From Litoreibacter meonggei (GTDB lineage Bacteria > Pseudomonadota > Alphaproteobacteria > Rhodobacterales > Rhodobacteraceae), in NCBI RefSeq assembly GCF_003663885.1, contig NZ_RCCE01000007.1, forward strand, positions 54,114 through 118,113: DNA of 64,000 nt, read 5' to 3'. Below the pieces are notes generated by a model. That model did no database searches, was not told the DNA's origin, and saw only the letters and a program-made list of their open reading frames with translations. Positions 15,000-23,459 of this stretch are shown here, in pieces; positions within the stretch are counted from its first letter, which is position 1; each line of letters begins with the position of its first letter. A program made the position numbers and the translations under genes.

Positions 15000-15911
15000 A
15001 TGGACCCCGTGGCAACCGCTTTCTACGCGCAACACTTCAAGATCGCGTTTCTAGAGAAGAAAGGCACCGAGTTCCAGGATTGGGTCGCTCGTCTTGGAAG
15101 TCACGCGCTCGGAGCCGACTTCGAGATCGTACGGCCTTATGGCAAACAGGGCGACTGGAAATGCGACGGCCGACAGCTCAGCACCGGTGTCATTTTTCAA
15201 TGTTATGGCCCCGAAACGCCGACGGACAAAAAGACCATCGCGAAGATCGATGCGGATTTCGTCGGCGCCTTGGCCAAATGGCCCGACTTCATCAAAAGAT
15301 GGGTCTTTGTCCACAACATCCCGGGCGGCCAACCGCCAGCGGTCATCGCGCATCTCGATACGTTGCGCAAAGCGCATCCAGACGTTTCGTTCGATATCTG
15401 GGCTGAATCCAAGCTGTTTGGCTGGCATAACATGCTCGAAGATGCGCATGCGCTCCTTATGTATGGGGCCGTTCCCACGCAGCAGATAGCCAGCGGGCTT
15501 GAGTTGCAAGACCTGCAGCCGGTCATAGATGTGCTTGAACGACGCGAGCCCGACCCAAACGATCCTGTTCCCGCCCCGCCTTCAGCAAAAAAGCTCGAAA
15601 AGAACGCGCTCTCCACCGAGGCGGATGAACTCCTGCGCCTTGGCCGACGCAAAGTCCGGTTGGTTGAGACCTATTTCAAGAAAGCTGGCCCCGTAGAGCT
15701 TGGAGAGAAAATCGCAGAAGCCTTTCGCGATCATTACGTTAAACTACGTGCCATGGAACTGGAGCCCGATCAGATATTCTCCTATCTGCAGAAATTCGCA
15801 GGCGTCACCGGTGCACCCAAACGGCAAGTCGCAGCGATGGCTGTCATGGCCTATTTCTTTGACCGTTGTGACATCTTCGAAGACCCCGACGCAGAGGCTC
15901 CGAGCACATGA
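15000..15911 (+). CDS. ABC-3C system nuclease-like effector component
   Basis: 303 residues. The first 75 residues have a restriction-endonuclease-like pattern: Glu24 (T-E-F-Q-D-W), Asp52 and Asp56 in G-D-W-K-C-D-G, and the 'I-F-Q-C-Y-G-P' strand. The C-terminal half is helical, as in CTD-bearing effectors of ABC three-component systems. The catalogue of ABC-3C systems (ABC ATPase, small middle component, effector) predicts anti-mobile-element function. Its TGA overlaps the next ATG (ATGA at 15908-15911), so all three genes are coupled. No signal or membrane segment. Confidence 0.75.
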   Translation: MDPVATAFYAQHFKIAFLEKKGTEFQDWVARLGSHALGADFEIVRPYGKQGDWKCDGRQLSTGVIFQCYGPETPTDKKTIAKIDADFVGALAKWPDFIKRWVFVHNIPGGQPPAVIAHLDTLRKAHPDVSFDIWAESKLFGWHNMLEDAHALLMYGAVPTQQIASGLELQDLQPVIDVLERREPDPNDPVPAPPSAKKLEKNALSTEADELLRLGRRKVRLVETYFKKAGPVELGEKIAEAFRDHYVKLRAMELEPDQIFSYLQKFAGVTGAPKRQVAAMAVMAYFFDRCDIFEDPDAEAPST

Positions 15912-16153
15912 TTTTGCCAACCAAACATGTCAAAGCAGAACGCGCGTTGATCGGTGTTGGGGGTGAGGTTTTGGGGCTTTTGACCGAGCCGATGACAGTC
16001 TCACGGCTTTGGGATGCGCTACGCGAGCGAAGATCAGCCGTCTCAGCGAAAGCGCCGGTCGATTACACCTGGTTCGTACTGGCATTGGATTTCCTGTTCA
16101 TGATCGGGGCGATAGAGGCCAAACGCGGTATCATCGAGCGAGCAGCACCATGA
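15908..16153 (+). CDS. ABC-3C middle component
   Basis: 81 residues. A small winged-helix-like protein ('A-E-R-A-L-I-G-V-G-G-E-V-L...L-W-D-A-L-R-E-R...T-W-F-V-L-A-L-D-F-L-F-M-I-G-A-I'), the size and pattern of middle components that bridge the ATPase and effector. Overlaps the genes on both sides by 4 nt (ATGA). Confidence 0.72.
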   Translation: MILPTKHVKAERALIGVGGEVLGLLTEPMTVSRLWDALRERRSAVSAKAPVDYTWFVLALDFLFMIGAIEAKRGIIERAAP

Positions 16154-17907
16154 TCACCCGTTTGAGCAGCAGCTTAGAGAGCTTCAAGACGTTGGAGTTT
16201 TCGCATGGTCTCAATGTGCTCTTGGCCGACAAGAGCGAAGGCGCGACCGATCTGCAAACCCGCAACGGAGCCGGGAAGTCCAGCTTCATCGAGACTATTC
16301 ACTTTCTCACTGGTGGCAACGCTGGCAAAGACAGCATCTTCCGTTCAAAGGCCCTGCTCGATGCCAGTTTCGAACTCCAAATTGACATCGCTGATGACGA
16401 GGTCACCGTTGAACGCTCGGGTGCCACACCCAGCAAGATTTTCCTGAACGGTCCCGTCGAGAACTGGCCGATCCCGCCAAAGTTCAAGAAGGACCGCGGT
16501 GATTTCGAGATTTCCAACACCAACTGGTGCCACACACTAGGTGCAAAGTGGTTTGGGCTGGAAGCCCCACCCGATTCAGATACGAAATACCAGCCAACGT
16601 TCCGCTCACTGTTTGCTTACTTCGCGAGGCGCCAGGCCAGCGACGCTTTTCAAAACCCAATGCAGCAAGCGGGTATGCAGCAAATCTGGGATCAACAAGT
16701 CGCCATCTCTTATCTGATTGGCTTGGATTGGCATGTCTCTCAGGAGTTTCAGGGCCTGCGAGAAAAAGAAAAGTTGGTGAAGTCGCTTGGCAAAGCGGCA
16801 CGTTCCGGCGACCTGGGCCCCCATTTTGGTCGCGCGGCAGACTTGCGCACCAAGGTCGTCGTCGCCTCGAACCGTGTCGAACAGATACGTGAACAGATCG
16901 ACGCATTCGAAGTTATCCCAGAGTACCGGGCCTTGGAGGCCGAGGCGAGTGACATTACCCGGTCGATCAACACCTTGAGCGAGGAGAATTTTGTCGACCT
17001 CCAGCTCATTAAGGAGTTGCAAGCTTCCCTCGCAGAAGAGGAAGCTCCGGGGACTGATGACATTGAGAAGCTATACGCTGAAGCCGGCGTTGTTTTGCCC
17101 GAGCGGCTGACGCGCCGCCTTGATGAAGTCCAGGCATTTCACAAAGCGATCATTGAAAACCGAGCGTCCCATCTCAGCGCTGAGCTGTCATCAGCCGAGG
17201 CCCGCATCGAGGCGCGCGAGACCGAGAAACTGGGTTTTGATGAGCGGCGGCGGCAAATCATGAGCGTGTTGCAATCTGGTGGCGCGCTTGAACAGTACAC
17301 GGCCCTGCGCGAAGAACTTGGCCGTGCCGAAGCCGACGTTGAAACGCTTCGGCAGCGGCTTCAAACAGCAGAAATGCTGGAAAGCACAAAGACTGAGCTG
17401 GACGCAGATCGAAACCGCCTGTCGCAAGCCTTGCGAGACGACATCAAAGAACGCGCCAGCTTTCTCGATGATGCAATCCTGACCTTCGAAGAGCTGTCCC
17501 AATCACTCTATGAGCAAGCCGGAAGCCTGACGATCGATGCCAGCACGTCCGGGCCACGGTTCGAAGTAAAGATTGACAACCAACGCAGCAAAGGCATCAC
17601 CAATATGCAGATCTTCTGCTTTGATCTGATGCTGATCGAACTTTGCACAAAGCGGCGCATTTCACCCGGTTTCCTGATCCACGACAGTCACCTATTCGAT
17701 GGTGTTGACGAACGACAGGTTGCCAAAGCACTACAGCTTGGTGCCGATAAAGCTGAGAGCCTTGGCTTTCAATACATCGTCACCATGAATTCGGATGCCA
17801 TTCCATCGGAAGGTTTCAGGCGGGGTTTCAACATCTACGATTACGTCTTGCCGACACGCATTACGGACGCCGTAGATGATGGAGGCCTTTTCGGACTTCG
17901 CTTCTGA
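16150..17907 (+). CDS. ABC-3C ATPase (DUF2326, RecN/SMC-like)
   Basis: 585 residues. N-terminal half-ATPase with Walker A 'R-N-G-A-G-K-S-S' (about residues 38-45), a long coiled-coil middle (about residues 200-450) and a C-terminal DUF2326 region with 'G-F-L-I-H-D-S-H-L-F-D-G-V-D' carrying the Walker B/D-loop acidic residues. This is the SMC-like sensor subunit of ABC-3C systems. Start at the ATG overlapping the previous stop. Conserved order effector, middle component, ATPase supports one defence operon. Confidence 0.82.
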   Translation: MITRLSSSLESFKTLEFSHGLNVLLADKSEGATDLQTRNGAGKSSFIETIHFLTGGNAGKDSIFRSKALLDASFELQIDIADDEVTVERSGATPSKIFLNGPVENWPIPPKFKKDRGDFEISNTNWCHTLGAKWFGLEAPPDSDTKYQPTFRSLFAYFARRQASDAFQNPMQQAGMQQIWDQQVAISYLIGLDWHVSQEFQGLREKEKLVKSLGKAARSGDLGPHFGRAADLRTKVVVASNRVEQIREQIDAFEVIPEYRALEAEASDITRSINTLSEENFVDLQLIKELQASLAEEEAPGTDDIEKLYAEAGVVLPERLTRRLDEVQAFHKAIIENRASHLSAELSSAEARIEARETEKLGFDERRRQIMSVLQSGGALEQYTALREELGRAEADVETLRQRLQTAEMLESTKTELDADRNRLSQALRDDIKERASFLDDAILTFEELSQSLYEQAGSLTIDASTSGPRFEVKIDNQRSKGITNMQIFCFDLMLIELCTKRRISPGFLIHDSHLFDGVDERQVAKALQLGADKAESLGFQYIVTMNSDAIPSEGFRRGFNIYDYVLPTRITDAVDDGGLFGLRF

Positions 17908-18171
17908 TCCATCAGTTTCCGACGAGCACAATCCCAGACCACAAATCTCGACGAAGTGCCGACCTAAAGGCACAGGAGATTTTCTGTCGCTTTGACTTAG
18001 AAGCGAAACCCTCTTGGATTTCGGCCAATCCCTAGCCCGAACCATGACACACCGTCGCGGTGCTGCAAGCGCTGCGCGCTTCTCCATGTTGTTACGACCC
18101 TCCGGGTGCTGCCCCTCTCCTTGGTGCGTCACTTGGGCTGCGTCATTACCCGTAACCAAAAGGAGATCACG

Positions 18172-18330
18172 ATGACAAAATTGTTGAAGAAAATCCGCAC
18201 TGTCCTTCGGAATATGGCGCACAAAGCCAAGGTGAAACTAAGCGTTGCCCTATCCGTTCCGGGTTTCTTGAAGGTCGAGGTTGAGTTTGAAAAAACGCTA
18301 ATCCCACCCGATAAGCCCGATGCGGCCTAA
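18172..18330 (+). CDS. small basic protein of unknown function
   Basis: 52 residues, Lys/Arg-rich first half ('L-L-K-K-I-R-T-V-L-R-N-M-A-H-K-A-K') and a hydrophobic/acidic end. Strong ribosome site AAGGAGAT 6 nt upstream, and a perfect terminator-like hairpin 9 nt after the stop, which together argue that it is real. Stands alone between the ABC-3C operon and a convergent gene. Confidence 0.5.
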   Translation: MTKLLKKIRTVLRNMAHKAKVKLSVALSVPGFLKVEVEFEKTLIPPDKPDAA

Positions 18331-18338
18331 CCTGCCGG

Positions 18339-18358
18339 GCCCGCGCATCTGCGCGGGC
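18339..18358 (+). terminator. rho-independent terminator candidate
   Basis: Perfect 8-bp stem GCCCGCGC / GCGCGGGC with a 4-nt loop, followed by CTTCTC. Ends the small gene at 18172-18330. Confidence 0.6.
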
Positions 18359-18377
18359 CTTCTCGACGTCACTCTAA

Positions 18378-18650
18378 CTAGTTTGTCGCAGTCGAGCTGG
18401 ATGAGCGCAAAGCATTGCAGGCATACATGCCGATCTCGCCACCCTCTGCGCCGTAAGCGATCATCGTGCCTACAAGCATCTCCTGACCTTCAGGAATGTC
18501 CATTGCTCGGATTTCGGCATGTTCATCGACCTCTTGGAACGACGTCAAAGCAGCAGCATGGCACTCCGCTTCGTTGTCAAAACTGAGGTTCGTTTCCAAC
18601 TCCGATCCGGTCTCGAAATTGAACACAACAATGATCAGTAAAACCTTCAT
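18378..18650 (-). CDS. hypothetical protein with hydrophobic N-terminus
   Basis: 90 residues from the ATG at 18650 (AAAGAGG 8 nt upstream). Short hydrophobic start (V-L-L-I-I-V-V-F) that may be a strand or signal; the body is acidic with two Cys. No family recognised. About 110 bp upstream on its strand lies an AATAATNNGGTATTG motif (18762-18776), and between them a hairpin with CCGG arms (18675-18698) that could attenuate transcription. Confidence 0.5.
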   Translation of the reverse strand: MKVLLIIVVFNFETGSELETNLSFDNEAECHAAALTSFQEVDEHAEIRAMDIPEGQEMLVGTMIAYGAEGGEIGMYACNALRSSSSTATN

Positions 18651-18761
18651 ATGCGGCCTCTTTCTATGAGAAAACCGGAGCCACAGGGCCCCGGCTTTCA
18701 AGTGAAACTTGCGTTTTCACCTTGCAGGATCATCGGCTTCCCAGCCTGTTTCCTACCTTAC

Positions 18762-18776
18762 AATAATATGGTATTG
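18762..18776 (+). promoter_or_regulatory. copy of the AATAATNNGGTATTG motif
   Basis: AATAATATGGTATTG, matching the right arm of the dyad at 10596-10610 at all positions except the two variable ones. It is preceded by TTAC and followed by TATC, giving ATACAATACCATATTATTGT on the opposite strand. Confidence 0.45.
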
Positions 18777-18804
18777 TATCACTAACAAGTGTTTTGTCTG
18801 CTTA

Positions 18805-18862
18805 TCATCTTGCCTGAAATATCCTCGGGGGAGGTGCGACGCGCCGGGGGCAGACAGCCCCC
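18805..18862. repeat. interspersed palindromic repeat, copy 1
   Basis: Begins TCATCTTGCC, then A/T-rich GAAATATCCTCGGGGGAGG, a variable GC hairpin and a constant end GGGGGCAGACAGCCCC. Other copies are at 23266-23324, 32517-32573 and 38685-38742. The GGGG...CCCC ends can pair. It lies just beyond the 3' end of the ImmA/IrrE gene. Confidence 0.8.
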
Positions 18863-18911
18863 TCTGCGCACGGTGTTTAGAGCTGCAGAACGGTCCGTAC
18901 CAGCTCGCAAA

Positions 18912-19799
18912 TTAGCGGCCGCGTGCGAACCGGGGCGTCCAACTGTCAATGAGTGCCTCTTCTTCGGCCTGATCCTCGTCATCGGGATCTTCTGCAAGCT
19001 CCTCGCTGGACAGCACCGTCAAAGTGAACCCGTAACTGCCTAGACCAATCACTTCTTCATCTAAACGTAAGCGCCTGGTGCAGGAAAACCAATCTGCAAG
19101 TGTTGTCTGTCCGCAGACAGTGCGAGCAGCCGAGACGTTATCAGAGTTCCGATTGAAATCGCGAGTGTAGCTCGCTGGCAAAGGCCCGCCTTTGCGCAGG
19201 AATGTGAGCTTGTCTAGCTTTTTGAAACTTTCAGATAGAAAGGCATACGCGACTTCGTCGCCAGAGCTGACAATGACAGCCATTGGGTAGTCGCAGCATT
19301 CGGCTGCCCTGATTGCAGAGGCTGTTAGCGAGCACTCGGCACGGTCGCCCAGAGTTTCGATCGCATCTAGGCCGACGCGGCTTGTACCGATGACTTCCGA
19401 GACCAGCTTTGACGGCATCAAGAGGCCAGAAGCGAAGTGGTCGGCTTCCAATTCAATTGAGTTTGATCCCTGTGAGAACCCGGCTTTTGAGATGTGAATT
19501 GGTGCCGACTTGAGGATTTCCTCAGGGTGCCCTTCCAGAAAATAGTGCCCAAGCTCGTGAGATACTGTAAATCTGCGAAACCCTTCGCTGACGATATTGG
19601 TCGCATAGAAGATGCCGACATAGTCGTCATGAAAGATGATTCCACCGCTAACACCAGGGCGATCGGCTGGTTTGGGCTCGACCATAATGTCCTCAGACGC
19701 AGCGATCTCAAAAGGGTCGACAGGAAACGTGTGATACCCCATCTCCTTTGCCTTGAGCTCACCTTGCCGCCGGGCCATGTTCAAGCGAAACTTGCTCAC
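18912..19799 (-). CDS. ImmA/IrrE-family metallopeptidase
   Basis: 295 residues. Zinc-peptidase motif H-E-L-G-H in 'S-H-E-L-G-H-Y-F-L-E-G-H' (about residues 82-93) and the downstream 'E-L-E-A-D-H-F-A-S-G-L-L-M-P' Glu. COG2856 proteins cleave or derepress partner XRE repressors. It starts with GTG overlapping the XRE stop by 4 nt, so the two are coupled. The long C-terminal half (about residues 150-295) is less conserved and may be a sensor domain. The pair is divergent from the CBASS operon. Confidence 0.85.
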   Translation of the reverse strand: MSKFRLNMARRQGELKAKEMGYHTFPVDPFEIAASEDIMVEPKPADRPGVSGGIIFHDDYVGIFYATNIVSEGFRRFTVSHELGHYFLEGHPEEILKSAPIHISKAGFSQGSNSIELEADHFASGLLMPSKLVSEVIGTSRVGLDAIETLGDRAECSLTASAIRAAECCDYPMAVIVSSGDEVAYAFLSESFKKLDKLTFLRKGGPLPASYTRDFNRNSDNVSAARTVCGQTTLADWFSCTRRLRLDEEVIGLGSYGFTLTVLSSEELAEDPDDEDQAEEEALIDSWTPRFARGR

Positions 19800-20131
19800 T
19801 TTCCGGCCTTCTTCTGGTTCATCAGATCGATCATCATCTGAATGTGCTCCCTGTCTCCGTCGGTCAGGTTTTCCTCACCCCGAAAGGCTGTCGTTGCGCC
19901 ACTCATCTCAATTGTTCGGCCGAGCAGATAGTCCGAGGTCACATTCAACGCTTTCGCAAGGGACCGTATGTTGGCAAAGGATGGCTTTCTTCTATCCTTC
20001 TCGAAATGACCTATGGCTGATGGTTGCAGCTTGGCTTTCGCAGCAAGCTCAGTCTGGTTCATACTTCTGTTCTCTCTGGCCCGGCGTAGTCTTTCGCCGA
20101 ATCCTCCCGTTTCGTCCGTTGAGTTTGACAT
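19796..20131 (-). CDS. XRE-family HTH repressor
   Basis: 111 residues with a Cro/C1 helix-turn-helix at about residues 12-68 ('M-N-Q-T-E-L-A-A-K-A...S-A-I-G-H-F-E-K-D-R-R-K-P'). Partner of the overlapping ImmA/IrrE peptidase. The start is 145 bp from the divergent CD-NTase gene, so it is well placed to repress CBASS as well as itself, with relief by the peptidase. That regulatory link is inference. Confidence 0.85.
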   Translation of the reverse strand: MSNSTDETGGFGERLRRARENRSMNQTELAAKAKLQPSAIGHFEKDRRKPSFANIRSLAKALNVTSDYLLGRTIEMSGATTAFRGEENLTDGDREHIQMMIDLMNQKKAGK

Positions 20132-20276
20132 GACGCCCTTGGTTGTGTTACTATGACGAAATCGTAGGATTGCCGCCGCTTGCTCGCGGCTTTTTCTTTC
20201 ACCTAAAGTCCTACGAAAACGTCAATAACTGTAAGACAGATCGTAGAATCCGTCAAGCCTGAGGGGGCAGAAGAAT

Positions 20277-21617
20277 ATGAATGTAAGAACAAACTTTGAA
20301 GACTACGCGCGCAGCCTGGACATCGATCCAATTGAAGCTGCGCTCATGGATGTTGCGCGGGCAATCCAGATTACACAATCCATGCATAGTGAAGCGGAGG
20401 CGCATTATCGTGGGCTGGCCAGCCATGTTGACCGCCCCGGTAGCCCATTTGAAGATCTTGTCGCCGAGATCTATGCATCAGGAAGCTTTGCGATCCATGC
20501 GCCAACCCGTTCGCGCATTAAGCGTGACCAGCACGACGTCGATGCGGTCATCGAGCTGAGCATTCCGCCGGGAAGTGATCCCCAATGGGTTCTTCAAACC
20601 CTCTACAAGGCGATCAAGGGTGATCCGGGCAGCAAATACCACGGCTATCTGATTGAAAAAAACAGTCGCTGTGTGACCGTCACTTACCCTGATGGCGTCA
20701 CGGTTGATCTCATGCCTGTTGTCCGGTTGCTTGGGACACCGGAACGGGTCGCAAGCCTCTTTCACTATAAGCCGGAAACCGGCGATCAGTATCATAAAGA
20801 GATAAACCCCAAGGGCTTTGCTGACCACTTCAATGAAAACGTCGAAACCAACGCGGTATTCCAGGATCGATTTGATGCGCGGCGCTTCCTGGTGGACGGT
20901 GAAACATACGAAACGATGGCAAAACGCATGGCGTCTGAGGCCTCAAGCCGCACAGCAATCAAGGCAGATACCCAGCCGATGCCAGTGCATGTGCCCCTTG
21001 ACCAAAAATCGCCGCGGGTTGTTGCTCTTCAACTGATCAAACGCTTCCGCGACAAGCGTTTCCGTAAACATGACGATCACAGTGGGAAGCGGAAGCCTCC
21101 ATCGATCATCATGGCGGCAATCGCCTTGGAAGCAGGCCCGGTCCAAGACAATCTTGTCGATGAAGTCGTGGCTTTGGCCACATGCATGCGCCGCCGCATC
21201 CAGAATGCTGAGCGTAGCCTGAGACTGCTCGACATTCGCAATCCAGCGCATACACCGGATGTGTTCACGGATCGCTGGCCCGAGCAGCGCAGCGATCAAC
21301 AATTATGGGCACGCGACCTTCAGACGCTCATTGACCGCTTGCAAAACCTTCAACACGTGGGCTTTGACCCCGCAGTGATCTTATCGACCTTCGATGATCT
21401 GTTCGGTGAAAAAGCGGGTGAGGCCGCATTGCGGGCGTACCACGACGCTCGAACCGCGCAGCTCGAATACGGCGCACTCGGAATGAAGCCGAGTGGAGAG
21501 TTCAAACCCGCAACACCGGCCCTAAGTGCCGGTGTTGCTGCAGCCAGTGGTCTTATCACTCCGGCGCGCGCCAACACGAACATGGGGGGCACCGTTCCCG
21601 ATGATAACTGTTGGTAA
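20277..21617 (+). CDS. CBASS cyclic oligonucleotide synthase (CD-NTase)
   Basis: 446 residues. Nucleotidyltransferase core: Gly69-Ser70, then Asp87 and Asp89 in Q-H-D-V-D-A, third acidic residue in V-T-V-D-L-M-P (about residue 150). A helical domain follows. CD-NTases answer phage infection by making a cyclic nucleotide that activates the effector. The C-terminus is G-G-T-V-P-D-D-N-C-W; in CBASS with E1/E2-type proteins the CD-NTase C-terminus is the conjugation site, but it normally ends in Gly or Ala, so the Trp end is odd. The gene is first in the CBASS operon. Confidence 0.88.
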   Translation: MNVRTNFEDYARSLDIDPIEAALMDVARAIQITQSMHSEAEAHYRGLASHVDRPGSPFEDLVAEIYASGSFAIHAPTRSRIKRDQHDVDAVIELSIPPGSDPQWVLQTLYKAIKGDPGSKYHGYLIEKNSRCVTVTYPDGVTVDLMPVVRLLGTPERVASLFHYKPETGDQYHKEINPKGFADHFNENVETNAVFQDRFDARRFLVDGETYETMAKRMASEASSRTAIKADTQPMPVHVPLDQKSPRVVALQLIKRFRDKRFRKHDDHSGKRKPPSIIMAAIALEAGPVQDNLVDEVVALATCMRRRIQNAERSLRLLDIRNPAHTPDVFTDRWPEQRSDQQLWARDLQTLIDRLQNLQHVGFDPAVILSTFDDLFGEKAGEAALRAYHDARTAQLEYGALGMKPSGEFKPATPALSAGVAAASGLITPARANTNMGGTVPDDNCW

Positions 21618-21630
21618 CCAGGTAGCAGAT

Positions 21631-22146
21631 ATGAAATCGGTGTTTCCGGCTTGGTCGTGTGATCAGCCAGACAAACGACGCGCAGTGTGGCACGGCTTGC
21701 TCAAGCCACACAAAATCGCCTACCGGATGCGCGTGGAATACACTGAGCCCCTGCTGCCAGAGGGACGGTCCCCTCTGTTCCTGCAACCTCTCGTCGAAGT
21801 CTTGGACCCGCCACTCAAGCCGCGATTTGGAAATTCAGAGGGCTCGCTGCCTCATGTCTATATCGCGCATCCCAGAACGGATAGGGCCGGGCCCTTCCTT
21901 TGTCTGTTCGATGACGACGCCAACGAATGGACACCGGATGATCGCTTGAGTGACACCACGATTCCATGGGCGTCGAACTGGCTAAGCTGCTATGAGAGCT
22001 GGCAGTTGACCGGCAAGTGGTTCGGCACGGGCAAGCACATAAGATCAGAAACAGACAGCCGCGACCCCGATGCGGCGGCATTGGAACGCTACCATGGAAC
22101 AACCTCAATCGCGGCGCTCACACGGTACGATTTTTCGTCGCCGTGA
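21631..22146 (+). CDS. E2-like CBASS accessory protein (short type II)
   Basis: 171 residues from the ATG at 21631. It has the bacterial E2-like pattern: 'P-H-V-Y' strand, Cys in 'P-F-L-C-L-F-D' as the likely catalytic residue, then 'D-T-T-I-P-W-A-S-N-W-L' and 'Y-E-S-W-Q-L-T-G-K-W' with G-T-G-K-H. No E1/ThiF or JAB domain is present in the operon, so this is the short type II arrangement in which an E2-like protein alone modifies the CD-NTase. Lies 13 bp after the CD-NTase and overlaps the effector by about 53 nt. Confidence 0.8.
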   Translation: MKSVFPAWSCDQPDKRRAVWHGLLKPHKIAYRMRVEYTEPLLPEGRSPLFLQPLVEVLDPPLKPRFGNSEGSLPHVYIAHPRTDRAGPFLCLFDDDANEWTPDDRLSDTTIPWASNWLSCYESWQLTGKWFGTGKHIRSETDSRDPDAAALERYHGTTSIAALTRYDFSSP

Positions 22147-23158
22147 ACAGCTTGAATGGAACGCAGAAACCTTTCGCATCCTGTCTATTGATGGAGGCGG
22201 AATAAAAGGCATCTTGCCTGCCGCCGTTCTGTCGGAATGCGAACGGCGTTTCTTGAATGGCGGATCGGCAGCCTCCTACTTTGATATGGTGGCAGGTACG
22301 TCCACCGGTGGCATAGTTGCCCTCGGATTGAGTACCGGCATGCGCGCCGCCGAAGTCTTGGACATCTATCTTTCCCACGGAGCGACGATCTTTCCTAAAG
22401 GCTGGACCCCGCCCTTCGCCATCGGTCGCGCCGCAAAAACGTTTTATGGGTTTGCCAGAGACCTGTCCGTATACCGTTATGATCGGGAGCCCCTGGAGCG
22501 TGCACTGAGGGATTGTTTTGGAAACCGGACCTTGGGCGACGTCGACCTCCGGCTGAACATTCCAACATTTGACGGGTTCAACGAGGTGAACGTTCTAAAG
22601 ACGCCGCACCACCCCGACTTTCGGCTCGACTGGCGAGAGGAGCTCGTTACGGTCGCGCTTGCGACGTCAGCCGCTCCGACATTCTTTTTAACCTATCGAA
22701 ATGGCACACGACACTTTGCCGATGGTGGTGTCTGGGCGAACAATCCAGCCATGCTGGCACTCGTTGATGCGCTGTCTTGTTTTGATCTCGATCGGCATTC
22801 CGTCGACATGCTCTCCCTTGGGTGTGGCGAACAGGACCTTCGCATGTCAGATGGTCAAATCAAGTGGGGCGGGATGTTCCATTGGAGAACCATCATCGAA
22901 ACAGCCATGCATCTTCAAAGCCAAAATGCACTTGGCCAAGCAGGTCTACTTATTGGAAGAGATAGACTGCTGCGTGTGACGACGGCGCCGTCACTCGTCC
23001 CGATTGCCATGGACGATTTCGAACGCGCACGTAATGAGCTTCCTGGTCAAGCTCAGCGGCTCGTTGAGGAGAATGCCGAGCGGCTGGAGGCCTTCTTTGA
23101 TACGGAAAGGCCAAAGGTGACCTTCTATCATGGTCAACGGTCACCTAAATCTGCTTGA
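22094..23158 (+). CDS. capV: CBASS patatin-like phospholipase effector (CapV-type)
   Basis: 354 residues. Patatin fold: oxyanion loop G-G-G-I-K-G (34-39), nucleophile Ser70 in G-T-S-T-G, catalytic Asp in F-A-D-G-G-V (about residue 210). When bound by the CBASS cyclic nucleotide this family degrades the inner membrane and kills the infected cell. Start at the ATG at 22094 gives the usual distance to F-R-I-L-S-I-D-G-G-G. Overlap with the E2 gene suggests coupled translation. It completes the three-gene CBASS operon. Confidence 0.88.
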   Translation: MEQPQSRRSHGTIFRRREQLEWNAETFRILSIDGGGIKGILPAAVLSECERRFLNGGSAASYFDMVAGTSTGGIVALGLSTGMRAAEVLDIYLSHGATIFPKGWTPPFAIGRAAKTFYGFARDLSVYRYDREPLERALRDCFGNRTLGDVDLRLNIPTFDGFNEVNVLKTPHHPDFRLDWREELVTVALATSAAPTFFLTYRNGTRHFADGGVWANNPAMLALVDALSCFDLDRHSVDMLSLGCGEQDLRMSDGQIKWGGMFHWRTIIETAMHLQSQNALGQAGLLIGRDRLLRVTTAPSLVPIAMDDFERARNELPGQAQRLVEENAERLEAFFDTERPKVTFYHGQRSPKSA

Positions 23159-23265
23159 ACGGACCCAGTTAGGAAGAACGAATGAGCCGTCTTCTGGGGG
23201 CCCCGTGGCGTCTTGCGACGTTGATGGGTCGGCACCATTCGAAACGCCCTTTGTTCAAATGCCTT

Positions 23266-23324
23266 TCATCTTGCCTGAAATGTCCTCGGGGGAGCGCCCT
23301 TCGGGCGCGGGGGCGGACAGCCCC
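23266..23324. repeat. interspersed palindromic repeat, copy 2
   Basis: TCATCTTGCCTGAAATGTCC start and GGGGGCGGACAGCCCC end around a hairpin GAGCGCCCTTCGGGCGC. It lies within the 301-bp gap after the CBASS operon, which shows no gene. Confidence 0.8.
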
Positions 23325-23459
23325 AGACGGGCTGTTTTGACAGATTTCGGCGTGTGCCTTTGTCGAGCGACCAAAAAATCAGGGGTTACGATGATTTGTT
23401 ATACTCGTGATACGTTTTGCGGATTGGATAGTTGAAAACCAAATTTTTGGAGGAAATTT

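Noticed and set aside
16150..17907. RecF/RecN repair protein
   Set aside because: DUF2326 C-terminus and coupling to the two small partner genes fit ABC-3C better.
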